A model generated the notes under the pieces. The model had not been told where the DNA came from. It saw only the letters and a program-made list of their open reading frames with translations, and made no database searches. Shown piece by piece: positions 46,285 through 55,138 of a stretch of DNA of 64,000 bases. The position numbers were made by a program, and so were the translations under genes. Each line of letters begins with the position of its first letter. Positions within the stretch are counted from its first letter, which is position 1. Source of the DNA: Pseudomonas fluorescens (GTDB taxonomy: Bacteria; Pseudomonadota; Gammaproteobacteria; Pseudomonadales; Pseudomonadaceae); contig NZ_CP015225.1 of assembly GCF_001623525.1 (NCBI RefSeq), positions 4,724,501 to 4,788,500 of the forward strand, given 5' to 3'.

Positions 46285-48336
46285 ATGCCCCACGCTGACA
46301 ACCCGCTGTTGCAGGCCTACGATCTGCCCCCTTTCGACCGAATCAAAGCCAGGCATTTCTCACCGGCCCTTGACCGGATCCTGGCCGAGAGCCGTGCCCA
46401 AGTCGCCCATATCATCAAGACCCAGGCAGCGTTTCCCACCTGGGACGACCTGGTGCTGGCCATGGATGAAATCCACACGCGATTGGAAGGTTTCGACGCC
46501 CTACTGGACCTTCTGGCCTCGGCCCGAAGCGGGGACGCATGGACGCAGGCTTCATTGGACTGCACGGCGCGGCTGCATGATTTCCAGCGCTGGCTGAGGC
46601 AGCATCCGGAACTGTTCCAACTTTATCAGCGCCTGGCAGACAGCCAGATCGCCCAGCATTTCGAACCGGCGCGCACACGCGTCCTGGAAAAAATCCTCCG
46701 ACAATTTCGCCAGAACGGTCTGGCGCACACGTCGCGGCCCGACCTGGACGCCTTGAAGCGCCGCATCAAAGAGGCTCAACAACAGTTTCTGGAGAACCTG
46801 CACAAGGCCAATAACGCCTGGAGCAAAACCTTCGACGATGAAAGCGAGTTGAGCGGCCTGCCGTCGGCTTTCAAGCAGCAGATGGCCCGCCAGGCGCGCG
46901 AGGCTGGGCACACCGGATGGCGGCTGGCCCTCAGCGACGAGTCATTTGGCATCGTCACGGGTTACGCCGACAATCGCCTTTTGCGCCAAGCACTGTACGT
47001 GGCCTACAGCACCCGCGCATCGGACCAGGGGCCCCACGCCGGCCAGTTCGATAACGGCAAGGTTCTCCAACAATTGCTCGATGATCGACACCAGTACGCG
47101 ACAGCACTCGGCTACGCGAATTTCGCCCAAATGGCGCTCGAGCCAGAACAAGCCGAATCGGCCGAGCAGGTCACGGCATTCTTGCGCGGGCAACTCGCCC
47201 TGCACCAAAGCGCTTTTGCCAAAGACACCGAACAGCTCAAGGCCTTTGCCCGCCTGCATGGTTTCAGCGAGCTGCAACCTTGGGATTATCCGTTCCTGAC
47301 GGAAAAGCTTCGCCAGCAGGCGGCGGGAACCTCCCGACATGCGCTCAGTGCCTGGTTCCCCTTGGCGTCGACATTTGCACAACTGCTGCTGATCGCAACG
47401 GAGCTGTTCGGGGTGGATTTCATCGAGCGTCAGGACGTTGCCACCTGGCATCCGGAGGTGCGGCTTTTCGAAGTTCGTGAATGGGATCAGCTCATCGGCT
47501 ACCTGTATTTCGATCCGTTCGACGACGCGAACCGCAACGGCTACCCCAATACCACCACCCTGCGAAACCGCTCCATCACCGCCGAAGGCCGGCCTCGGCA
47601 CCCTATCGCAATCCTGCATGGCTGGCTGCCGCGCGGCTCGGGTGACCAGCCAGCCGTGCTCGACCACCTGCAGTTGCGCATTTTGTTTCATGAGTTCGGC
47701 CATTGCCTGCATCATCTGCTGACCCGGGCCGAGTACCGCGAGATTTCGGGCATCACCGATCTATCCCGCGATACGTCCGAGTTTGCCGGCATGCTGTTGG
47801 AACAATGGTGTTTCTCCAAGCCATGCCTGGTCCGCGTGTCGAAGCACTACCAAACCGGTGCGGCGATGCCGGAGAAGGTCGCTGATCAACTGCTGACCTT
47901 CGCCAATACTCAGGCCAGTTGGGAAACCGCCTTACTGTTGCGCAATGCGTTATTCGATATGGAGCTGCATCGGACCCACGGCGACGGGCGTAGCGTCCAG
48001 CAGGTGTTCGACCAGGTCAACGCGCACACGGGGCATTTGCCCTCGTTCGCGAACGAACGCTGGCCCAATGGCCTGGACTATATGGTGACCGGTTATGCGG
48101 CGAGGATTTACGCCTATTCCTGGTCGAAGGAATGGGCCCTCAGCGTGTTCGAGCGGTTCAAGCGCGACGGCCTGTTCAACCCGGCGACAGGCCGGGCACT
48201 GCGCGAAACCGTGTTTGGTCCGGGCGACTCGCGGCCACTGTCCGAATCCATCGCCGCCTTTATCGGCCCATCGCCGATCAATGCTCCGGCTGCAAAACCT
48301 GAGGATCGAGGTGTCGCGCCGTCGTCGTTGAATTGA
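46285..48336 (+). CDS. Second M3-family oligopeptidase, PrlC paralogue
   Basis: The protein has 683 residues, the same length as PrlC, and aligns with it from MPHADNPLLQAYDLPPFDRI onward. The zinc motif HEFGHCLHH (H469, H473) is intact, and a Glu is kept 30 residues after the first His (RDTSEFAG). Many conserved PrlC residues near it are changed: WDAVELPSQFMENWCWEPEG became RDTSEFAGMLLEQWCFSKPC. AGGAAGG precedes ATG 46285. It lies 115 bp after the yheV-like gene on the same strand and ends by overlapping the convergent phosphatase gene by 59 bp. It probably has shifted peptide specificity. Confidence 0.9.
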   Translation: MPHADNPLLQAYDLPPFDRIKARHFSPALDRILAESRAQVAHIIKTQAAFPTWDDLVLAMDEIHTRLEGFDALLDLLASARSGDAWTQASLDCTARLHDFQRWLRQHPELFQLYQRLADSQIAQHFEPARTRVLEKILRQFRQNGLAHTSRPDLDALKRRIKEAQQQFLENLHKANNAWSKTFDDESELSGLPSAFKQQMARQAREAGHTGWRLALSDESFGIVTGYADNRLLRQALYVAYSTRASDQGPHAGQFDNGKVLQQLLDDRHQYATALGYANFAQMALEPEQAESAEQVTAFLRGQLALHQSAFAKDTEQLKAFARLHGFSELQPWDYPFLTEKLRQQAAGTSRHALSAWFPLASTFAQLLLIATELFGVDFIERQDVATWHPEVRLFEVREWDQLIGYLYFDPFDDANRNGYPNTTTLRNRSITAEGRPRHPIAILHGWLPRGSGDQPAVLDHLQLRILFHEFGHCLHHLLTRAEYREISGITDLSRDTSEFAGMLLEQWCFSKPCLVRVSKHYQTGAAMPEKVADQLLTFANTQASWETALLLRNALFDMELHRTHGDGRSVQQVFDQVNAHTGHLPSFANERWPNGLDYMVTGYAARIYAYSWSKEWALSVFERFKRDGLFNPATGRALRETVFGPGDSRPLSESIAAFIGPSPINAPAAKPEDRGVAPSSLN

Positions 48337-48958
48337 CCCAGCTTTCCAGTGAGCACAGGGCAAACACGCTGGTGCTGCAGTCGCCGTTCGCCAATGCCGT
48401 GCGAAGTTTTTCCACATCGGCCTGCATCATGTAGCGAACGCCATCCTTGAAGTGATGGCTGTCACCGAAGCCGCCCTCTGTCATTTCGTTCAGGGCGTCT
48501 TCCTTGCTCCAGCCCTGAACGACCACCCGGTACATGGCGGCCACCAGCCCGGTGCGATCCGAGCCGTGCTTGCAGTGCATCAGCACCGGCCCCTTGGCCT
48601 CGGCAGCCTGGACGGCGCGCAGGGCCCGGAGAATGTCACTGTCGTCGACATGGTTGGTGCGATAGGGCAACTGCACTTGCTCGATGCCGGGGGTGGACAG
48701 CCAGCGCTTATCCGACTCCGGCAGGAAGGTAATGACCGTGCCGATCCTGAGTTTGCTCAGCAGGGGCAAGGCCCCGCCGTCCGGCAAGGAGCTGCGGTAG
48801 AGCGTGGGGGACATCTGGTAAAGGTTGTAGTCCTTTTCCACTGGCCGGGCCCATTCAGCAGGCCTCGTCCCGGCGGCATCATCCGCCTGGACCGGGGATT
48901 CGGCGAGTCCGACGAGCAAGGCCAGGCAGAGCAGTGAACGGGTACATAACTTGAACAT
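48278..48958 (-). CDS. Secreted protein tyrosine/dual-specificity phosphatase-like protein
   Basis: The protein has 226 residues with a signal peptide (MFKLCTRSLLCLALLVGLAESPVQA). The phosphatase loop VLMHCKHGSDRTGLVAAMYR has the Cys-X5-Arg motif (C129, R135). TVITFLPESDKRWL and NHVDDSDILRAL follow the family layout. It is related to bacterial dual-specificity or phytase-like phosphatases; a periplasmic place follows from the signal peptide. It converges on the second M3 gene with a 59-bp overlap. Substrate unknown. Confidence 0.88.
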   Translation of the reverse strand: MFKLCTRSLLCLALLVGLAESPVQADDAAGTRPAEWARPVEKDYNLYQMSPTLYRSSLPDGGALPLLSKLRIGTVITFLPESDKRWLSTPGIEQVQLPYRTNHVDDSDILRALRAVQAAEAKGPVLMHCKHGSDRTGLVAAMYRVVVQGWSKEDALNEMTEGGFGDSHHFKDGVRYMMQADVEKLRTALANGDCSTSVFALCSLESWVNSTTTARHLDPQVLQPEH

Positions 48959-49112
48959 GCAGGAGCGACCAGGAGCGAAAGAGTACGAGACGGCCAGTTT
49001 CGGCTCGCTCCGGTTAAAACCCCGTAAGGAGGATGTCAAAGTGTTGTGAATTGCGCACCGGGTGCCCATCGGGCTGCTGAATGGCACTGGCCTAAATGGA
49101 AGGCAGCGAATA

Positions 49113-49128
49113 CTGTATGAACATACAG
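49113..49128 (+). promoter_or_regulatory. LexA (SOS) box before the radical SAM gene
   Basis: CTGTATGAACATACAG is a perfect CTGT-N8-ACAG palindrome-type LexA operator, 16 nt before the start codon of the gene at 49145. This position should block transcription until LexA is cleaved. Confidence 0.85.
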
Positions 49129-49144
49129 CTATTGGAGTATCGCC

Positions 49145-50203
49145 ATGTCAGCCTCTCTGCCGCCGCGCGGTCGCGGCACCGCTGCCAACCCGCACAATCG
49201 CTTTGCCCCGAGCCGCTCGGTGACCGAGGACGACGGCTGGTATCAGGAAGTCCCGCCGACCCAGGGCACCGAAGTGCGCATCGAAATGGCCAAGACCATC
49301 ATTACCCGCAACACCTCGTCCGATATCCCCTTCGACCGCTCGATCAACCCGTACCGAGGCTGCGAACACGGCTGCATCTACTGCTATGCGCGGCCCAGCC
49401 ATGCCTATTGGGACATGTCGCCGGGGCTGGATTTCGAAACGAAGCTGATCGCCAAGAGCAATGCCGCCGATGTGCTCGAAGAGCAATTGTCCCGGCGCGG
49501 CTATCAATGCGCACCGATCGCGCTGGGGTCCAACACCGATCCCTATCAGCCTATCGAGCGTGAACAACGGATCACCCGCCGGATTCTCGAGGTGCTGCTG
49601 CGCTATCGGCATCCGGTGACCATCGTCACCAAGGGTTCGCTGATCCTGCGCGACCTGGACCTGCTGACCGAGCTGGCGCAACAACGCCTGGTGCACGTGA
49701 TGATCAGCCTCACCACCCTGGACGATGAGCTCAAGCGTATTCTCGAACCCCGCGCGGCAGCGCCCAAGGCGCGGTTGCGTGCGATCAAGGTCATGCGCGA
49801 GGCGGGCATTGCCGTGGGGGTGCTGTGTGCACCGATGATCCCGATGATCAATGACAGCGAGATCGAGAGCCTGCTGACCGAAGCCCACGCCGCCGGCGCG
49901 CAGAATGCCGCCTACGTCATGCTGCGCCTGCCGCTGGAAGTCGCGCCGCTGTTCGAGGATTGGTTGCAGGCGCACTACCCGCAGCGCGCCGCCCATGTGT
50001 TGAGCCTGGTCCGCCAGAGCCGCGGCGGCGAGTTGTATGACAGTCGCTTCGGTGCGCGGATGCGCGGTGAAGGCCCGTTCGCCGACCTGCTGGCCCAGCG
50101 TTTCGTCAAGGCACTCAAGCGCTTGGGGCTGGAGCGCCGCGACGGATACAATCTGGATTGCGATGCCTTCTGTCCGCCGGGCCGACAGATGTCTTTGATT
50201 TGA
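49145..50203 (+). CDS. PA0069-family radical SAM protein
   Basis: The protein has 352 residues. The iron-sulfur motif is RGCEHGCIYCYARPSHAYW (C73, C77, C80), in the CxxxCxxC order of radical SAM enzymes. GSNTDPYQPIEREQRITR and VTIVTKGSLILRDLDLL are shared with spore photoproduct lyase-like and SplB-type proteins. The LexA box upstream suggests a DNA-damage role, perhaps repair; I recall PAO1 PA0069 among LexA-controlled genes. TTGGAG precedes the ATG. The reaction is unknown. Confidence 0.92.
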   Translation: MSASLPPRGRGTAANPHNRFAPSRSVTEDDGWYQEVPPTQGTEVRIEMAKTIITRNTSSDIPFDRSINPYRGCEHGCIYCYARPSHAYWDMSPGLDFETKLIAKSNAADVLEEQLSRRGYQCAPIALGSNTDPYQPIEREQRITRRILEVLLRYRHPVTIVTKGSLILRDLDLLTELAQQRLVHVMISLTTLDDELKRILEPRAAAPKARLRAIKVMREAGIAVGVLCAPMIPMINDSEIESLLTEAHAAGAQNAAYVMLRLPLEVAPLFEDWLQAHYPQRAAHVLSLVRQSRGGELYDSRFGARMRGEGPFADLLAQRFVKALKRLGLERRDGYNLDCDAFCPPGRQMSLI

Positions 50204-50396
50204 TTAAAGTTGACCTTGGAACGGCTGCTGGACATGAACTGCGCCAGTGTTTCGCCACCCCTGTAATCGTTGTCCTAGAGCCTTCGATTTCAGTTTGAGT
50301 TAAGTTTCGGCCGCTACCTTGTTCTTCGAGTGACTGACGGGTCGAACATGTCGACCTGGATGTTTTAGCCACTGGTTCCGTCAAAGAGGATGAATC

Positions 50397-51128
50397 ATGA
50401 GTGACAAGGATAAACAGCCGTTGGCTGCGTCGGCTTCAGCCCAACCCGAGGCGGAAACCGCCGATGCAGCGCTGCAGCATATTGTTGACGGCTTTTTGCA
50501 TTTCCATCACGAGATCTTTCCGCAACAGGAAGAGCTCTTCAAGAAACTCGCCACCGCCCAGAAACCCCGGGCGATGTTCATCACCTGCGCCGACTCGCGC
50601 ATCGTGCCCGAGTTGATCACCCATAGCTCACCCGGCGACCTGTTCGTGACCCGTAACGTCGGCAACGTCGTTCCACCTTATGGGCAAATGAACGGCGGCG
50701 TCTCCACCGCCATCGAATACGCCGTACTGGCCCTCGGCGTGCAGCACATCATTGTCTGCGGCCATTCCGATTGCGGCGCCATGCGTGCCGTGCTCAACCC
50801 GGACACCCTGGAAAAAATGCCCACGGTCAAGGCCTGGCTGCGCCACGCCGAAGTGGCCAAGACCATGGTCCACGACAACTGTCCGTGTGGCGACGAAAAA
50901 CAGACCATGCCGATCCTCACCGAAGAGAACGTGATCGCACAGCTGCAGCATTTGCGAACGCATCCCTCGGTCGCATCGCGCATGGCCAATGGTCAGCTGT
51001 TCATCCATGGCTGGGTGTACAACATCGAGACCAGCGAGATCAAAGCCTATGACGCGGACCAGGGACGTTTCCTGCCGCTCGATGGCAGCCATCCGATACC
51101 GGTGGCGACGCCCAAAGCGCGCTTCTAA
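50397..51128 (+). CDS. Beta-class carbonic anhydrase
   Basis: The protein has 243 residues. Zinc ligands and the Asp-Arg dyad are C64, D66, R68 (MFITCADSRIVPEL), H123 and C126 (VCGHSDCGAMRAVL). It interconverts CO2 and bicarbonate in the cytoplasm. AGAGG lies before ATG 50397. The SulP transporter gene begins 88 bp downstream; such CA-SulP pairs are known and suggest bicarbonate transport. By position it is PAO1 PA0102, psCA1 (memory). Confidence 0.95.
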   Translation: MSDKDKQPLAASASAQPEAETADAALQHIVDGFLHFHHEIFPQQEELFKKLATAQKPRAMFITCADSRIVPELITHSSPGDLFVTRNVGNVVPPYGQMNGGVSTAIEYAVLALGVQHIIVCGHSDCGAMRAVLNPDTLEKMPTVKAWLRHAEVAKTMVHDNCPCGDEKQTMPILTEENVIAQLQHLRTHPSVASRMANGQLFIHGWVYNIETSEIKAYDADQGRFLPLDGSHPIPVATPKARF

Positions 51129-51216
51129 CCACTCCTAAACTTGTGTGGTTCAAGCCTTGCCGCCATTTGCGCGGTAGGGCCTCGCCATGCCTGAAGAAAA
51201 CTTCGGGAGAGTCGCC

Positions 51217-52743
51217 ATGCGTGCTCAATTAAAAGCTGTTCTGCCACGGGAGCTATTGGCTTCGGTGGTGGTGTTTCTGGTGGCGCTGCCCTTGTGCATG
51301 GGCATTGCCATCGCGTCCGGCCTGCCACCGGCCAAAGGCCTGATCACCGGCATCATCGGTGGCCTGGTGGTGGGTTTCCTGGCAGGTTCCAAGCTGCAAG
51401 TCAGTGGCCCGGCCGCCGGGTTGGCGGTGTTGGTCTTCGAATTGGTGCGCCAGCATGGCGTGGCAATGCTCGGGCCGATCCTGTTGCTGGCCGGTCTGTT
51501 GCAATTGTTGGCCGGGCGCTTTCGCCTCGGCTGCTGGTTCCGGGTCACCGCGCCTGCGGTGGTGTACGGGATGCTGGCGGGTATCGGCGTGCTGATCGTA
51601 TTGTCCCAGGTCCATGTGATGCTCGACGCCGCGCCCAAGCCGTCAGGGCTGGATAACCTCGCGGCGTTCCCGGCGGCGGTGGCCCAGGCCTTGCCGTCCT
51701 TCGGCTGGCAGGCCGGCTTGCTTGGTTTGTCGACGATTGCGGTGATGTGGTTGTGGGAGAAGTTTCGCCCTCACAGCCTGCGCTTCATTCCCGGCGCCTT
51801 GCTTGGGGTGGGCCTGGCGACCATCGCCAGCCTGCTGCTAGCCTTGCAGGTCAAACGGGTGGAAGTCCCGGAGAACCTCGCCGAAGCCATTGATTGGTTG
51901 CGCCCGGCGGACCTGTTGAACCTGGCCGACCCGACGCTGCTGATCGCCGCCTTCGCTGTCGCCTTCATTGCCAGCGCCGAAACCCTGCTGTCGGCAGCCG
52001 CCGTGGACCGTATGCACAGCGGTGATCGTGCGGACTTCGACCGCGAACTGTCGGCCCAAGGTATCGGCAACATGCTCTGCGGCCTGCTCGGCGCCCTGCC
52101 GATGACTGGGGTGATCGTGCGCAGCTCGGCCAACGTCCAAGCTGGGGCTACCACGAGGATGTCGACGATTTTCCACGGCCTGTGGTTGCTGCTGTTCGTG
52201 TTGTTGCTATCCAGCGTGCTGCAAAGCATTCCGGTGGCGAGCCTGGCGGGCGTGCTGGTGTACACCGGTTTCAAACTGGTGGACCTCAAGGCGTTTCGCG
52301 GCCTGGGCCGTTATGGCCGGATGCCGATGTTCGTTTACGCCGCGACGGCGTTGGCGATCATCTTCACCGACCTGCTGACCGGTGTGCTGATCGGCTTCGG
52401 CCTGACCCTGGCGAAACTGGCCTGGAAAGCCTCACGGCTGAAAATCAGCCTGATCGACCTGCCCCAGGAAGGCGAAATGGAACTGCGACTGGTCGGAGCG
52501 GCGACCTTCCTCAAGGTGCCGGCGCTGACCCAAGTGCTGGGCAGCATACCGACAGGCGCGACCGTGCATGTGCCGCTCAATAACCTGAGCTACATCGATC
52601 ACTCGTGCCTGGAGCTACTGGAAGAATGGGGCCGGGCGAATGCCAGCAAGGGTTCGAAGCTGCTGATCGAATCCCGCGGGCTCAAGCGCAGGTTGGAGGG
52701 GCGGTTGCGCACGACCGTGGGGGTTGGCGCGGCTTCTGCCTGA
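51217..52743 (+). CDS. SulP-family anion transporter (probable bicarbonate or sulfate)
   Basis: The protein has 508 residues, with about twelve membrane segments and a C-terminal STAS-like domain (about 430-505, containing HVPLNNLSYIDHSCLELLEEWG). LPLCMGIAIASGLPPAKGLITGIIGG is the SulP core motif. It follows beta carbonic anhydrase, which argues for bicarbonate rather than sulfate. ATG 51217 has GGGAGAG upstream; ATG 51187 would add ten residues without such a site. Confidence 0.92.
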   Translation: MRAQLKAVLPRELLASVVVFLVALPLCMGIAIASGLPPAKGLITGIIGGLVVGFLAGSKLQVSGPAAGLAVLVFELVRQHGVAMLGPILLLAGLLQLLAGRFRLGCWFRVTAPAVVYGMLAGIGVLIVLSQVHVMLDAAPKPSGLDNLAAFPAAVAQALPSFGWQAGLLGLSTIAVMWLWEKFRPHSLRFIPGALLGVGLATIASLLLALQVKRVEVPENLAEAIDWLRPADLLNLADPTLLIAAFAVAFIASAETLLSAAAVDRMHSGDRADFDRELSAQGIGNMLCGLLGALPMTGVIVRSSANVQAGATTRMSTIFHGLWLLLFVLLLSSVLQSIPVASLAGVLVYTGFKLVDLKAFRGLGRYGRMPMFVYAATALAIIFTDLLTGVLIGFGLTLAKLAWKASRLKISLIDLPQEGEMELRLVGAATFLKVPALTQVLGSIPTGATVHVPLNNLSYIDHSCLELLEEWGRANASKGSKLLIESRGLKRRLEGRLRTTVGVGAASA

Positions 52744-52785
52744 CGCTCCCACAGGCAACCGCTCACTCAAGGTTTGCTTGATTCA

Positions 52786-52878
52786 TTGTGGCGAGGGAGC
52801 TTGCTCCCGCTGGACTGCGCAGCAGGCCCATTTTTGTGAGTGCTTCGCACTCGAGCGGGAGCAAGCTCCCTCGCCACG
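52786..52878. repeat. REPIN after the SulP gene
   Basis: TTGTGGCGAGGGAGCTTGCT and its reverse complement close a 93-bp element between convergent genes. Same family as at 11892. Confidence 0.9.
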
Positions 52879-52905
52879 GGGGCCGCTATTTTCTTGAGTG
52901 GCCCA

Positions 52906-53556
52906 TCAAGCCGCCGGCTGATCCAGCTCCAGCCCAACGCCCAGACGACGGGACATGCACGGCCAGCGCTTCCAGGCCGCGCCGGTTTGCGGGCTACTGA
53001 GCTTCTCGCGGTAGGTTTCTACCGACTCCAATGCAAACGTCTCGTCGTTGAGCATCTCATCGAACGTGTGATGGACCACTTCATCGAGTTGGTTGGCAAA
53101 TGCCTCACCGATCAACTGGTGAGCGATCAGATTGGCGACCGTCATGTCCAAGGGGATCAATGGCTGGCCGAAATGCTTGATATACAGGTCGTTGACCTCT
53201 TCGACGAACCGATGTGCCAGGTAGGCTTCGTCCAGAAGGCTGTCGAGCCCGACATGCCCGGCCATGATGGTCGGCGGCTGGAGGAAGTACTGTTCGGCAA
53301 TCTTCAATACCGGTTTGATCTGCGACTCGATACCCGCCTCCCTGGCGACGTCATTGGCTGCATCCAGCAGGTCGGGTACTTCCTCAATGTAAGCGGCGAC
53401 AAAACGCGCCAGGACGTCGTTGGCGTCCGCGTCCGGCAATTGAATGGCTCGGTGCAGGTTCGGCAGTTGGGCCGTCAACTGACGAGTCAACTGGCCGGTT
53501 TCGGCCTCGTGTTGTTGGGCTTTTTGGATCTGCTCGCGCAATGCGGCGGTGTTCAT
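52906..53556 (-). CDS. Conserved hypothetical protein (PA0104-like)
   Basis: The protein has 216 residues, helical and without a signal peptide or membrane segment. MNTAALREQIQKAQQHEAETGQ begins a heptad-like helix, and IPLDMTVANLIAHQLIGEAFANQLDEVVHHTFD is a conserved-looking core. It lies between the SulP and coxB genes at the PA0104 position of PAO1 (memory). I know no function; a link to oxidase biogenesis is only positional. ATG 53556 is chosen because the upstream 21 codons are in the promoter region. Confidence 0.82.
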   Translation of the reverse strand: MNTAALREQIQKAQQHEAETGQLTRQLTAQLPNLHRAIQLPDADANDVLARFVAAYIEEVPDLLDAANDVAREAGIESQIKPVLKIAEQYFLQPPTIMAGHVGLDSLLDEAYLAHRFVEEVNDLYIKHFGQPLIPLDMTVANLIAHQLIGEAFANQLDEVVHHTFDEMLNDETFALESVETYREKLSSPQTGAAWKRWPCMSRRLGVGLELDQPAA

Positions 53557-53928
53557 GACAACTCCAGGAAACAAAGGCAATGAAATAGGGAAGACATAAC
53601 TTAGCTGGCGCAAAAACACTCCTAAGACCTATTTTTCATAACTGTCGCTTCCTTGCTACGCCGCAGTTATATCGATTTGCCATCACTCAGGTCGCATCCT
53701 TCTCCATTCGTGGGCTCTAGCGCAAGCCCCGGCTGTTTCAAACGATTTACGCCATCGCGTTGCGAGGTTGCAGGTGCTGTCTATACTCGGTTTGGAATGG
53801 AGTTAGCTGATGACACCCGATTGCATGTGCAGCAAGGCGCGGCGAGTCAATTAAGCAGTCTGAATAGCCGATCCCTTGCCGCAGGCTTTACGCCTACGGG
53901 ATAACAAGAACGATAAGGGGAACCCGCA
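53557..53928. other. 372-bp divergent gap with coxB promoter and leader
   Basis: A rightward promoter is visible: TTGCGA (53760-53765), 16 nt, TATACT (53782-53787). The resulting leader of about 135 nt contains a 35-codon open frame (ATG 53797 to TGA-type stop at 53904) and an imperfect hairpin (CGCAGGCTTTACGCCTACG) near 53880-53898. The gap also holds the minus-strand 5' region of the gene at 52906, where I see no clear promoter. Confidence 0.55.
53760..53787 (+). promoter_or_regulatory. Predicted coxB sigma70 promoter
   Basis: TTGCGA and TATACT are separated by 16 nt. The -10 matches the consensus at five of six positions. No Anr/Dnr box is seen on top of it, in line with an aerobic aa3 oxidase. 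Confidence 0.6.
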
Positions 53929-55056
53929 ATGACGCGACATCCACACGTATGGATGGGCCTCCTGTTGTGGTCGATTTTCAGCCAGGCGCAAGCGGCCTGG
54001 ACTGTGAATATGGCGCCTGGAGCGACACAGATCAGCAACGCAGTGTTCGACCTGCACATGACCATTTTCTGGATCTGTGTGGTCATCGGCATCATCGTCT
54101 TCGGCGCCATGTTCTGGTCGATGATGATGCACCGCCGCTCAACCGGCCAAAATGCCGCGCATTTCCACGAAAACACCCGCGTCGAAATCCTCTGGACCAT
54201 CGTACCCTTCGTGATCCTGGTGCTGATGGCGATTCCGGCCACCGCCACCCTGATCAAGATGTACGACTCCAGTGAATCGGACATCGATATCCAGGTCACC
54301 GGCTATCAATGGAAGTGGCACTACAAGTACCTGGGCCAGGACGTCGAGTTCTTCAGCAACCTGGCCACCCCCGCCGAACAGATCCATAACCAGAGCGCCA
54401 AGGGCGAGCACTACCTGTTGGAGGTCGACAAGCCGCTGGTGCTTCCGGTCGATGCCAAGGTGCGCTTTTTGGTGACCTCCGCCGACGTGATCCACTCCTG
54501 GTGGGTGCCGGCCTTCGCGGTCAAGCGCGATGCGATCCCCGGGTTCGTCAACGAAGCCTGGACCCGCGTCGACAAGCCCGGCCTGTACCGTGGCCAATGC
54601 GCCGAGCTGTGCGGCAAGGACCACGGCTTCATGCCGATCGTGGTGGAGGTCAAGAGCAAGCCCGACTATGAGAAATGGCTGGGTGAGCGCAAGGCCGAAG
54701 CCGCGCAGCTTAAAGAATTGACCAGTAAGGAATGGACGCGCGAAGAACTCGTTGAGCGCGGCGACAAGGTCTACCACACCACCTGCGTGGCTTGTCACCA
54801 GGCCGAAGGCCAGGGCCTGCCGCCAATGTTCCCAGCACTCAAGGGCTCGAAAATCGCCACCGGGCCGATCAAGGATCACCTGAACATTGTCTTCCACGGC
54901 AAACCCGGCACCTCCATGGCCGCGTTCGGCAAACAGTTGTCGGAAGTCGATATCGCCGCGGTCGTGACCTATGAACGCAACGCCTGGGGCAACAACAAGG
55001 GCGACATGGTGACGCCCAAAGAAGTGCTGGAACTCAAACAGGCAGAAAGCCAATGA
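53929..55056 (+). CDS. coxB: Cytochrome c oxidase subunit II with fused cytochrome c
   Basis: The protein has 375 residues with a signal peptide (to about residue 22) and two membrane segments. The CuA site is visible as HSWWVPAFAVK and QCAELCGKDHGFMP (C224, C228, H232, M235). A C-terminal cytochrome c domain carries CVACH (286-290) and a distal Met in GTSMAAFG. This caa3-like form is usual for Pseudomonas aa3 oxidases. AAGGGG before the ATG fixes the start. Confidence 0.97.
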   Translation: MTRHPHVWMGLLLWSIFSQAQAAWTVNMAPGATQISNAVFDLHMTIFWICVVIGIIVFGAMFWSMMMHRRSTGQNAAHFHENTRVEILWTIVPFVILVLMAIPATATLIKMYDSSESDIDIQVTGYQWKWHYKYLGQDVEFFSNLATPAEQIHNQSAKGEHYLLEVDKPLVLPVDAKVRFLVTSADVIHSWWVPAFAVKRDAIPGFVNEAWTRVDKPGLYRGQCAELCGKDHGFMPIVVEVKSKPDYEKWLGERKAEAAQLKELTSKEWTREELVERGDKVYHTTCVACHQAEGQGLPPMFPALKGSKIATGPIKDHLNIVFHGKPGTSMAAFGKQLSEVDIAAVVTYERNAWGNNKGDMVTPKEVLELKQAESQ

Positions 55057-55138
55057 GCCGTCCTGACGTGTGTTCCCGCAACCGGTCGGGGCTCATTGCC
55101 CCGCGCCGTCCAGCCCACTCGTTCGAAGGAGACAGGAC

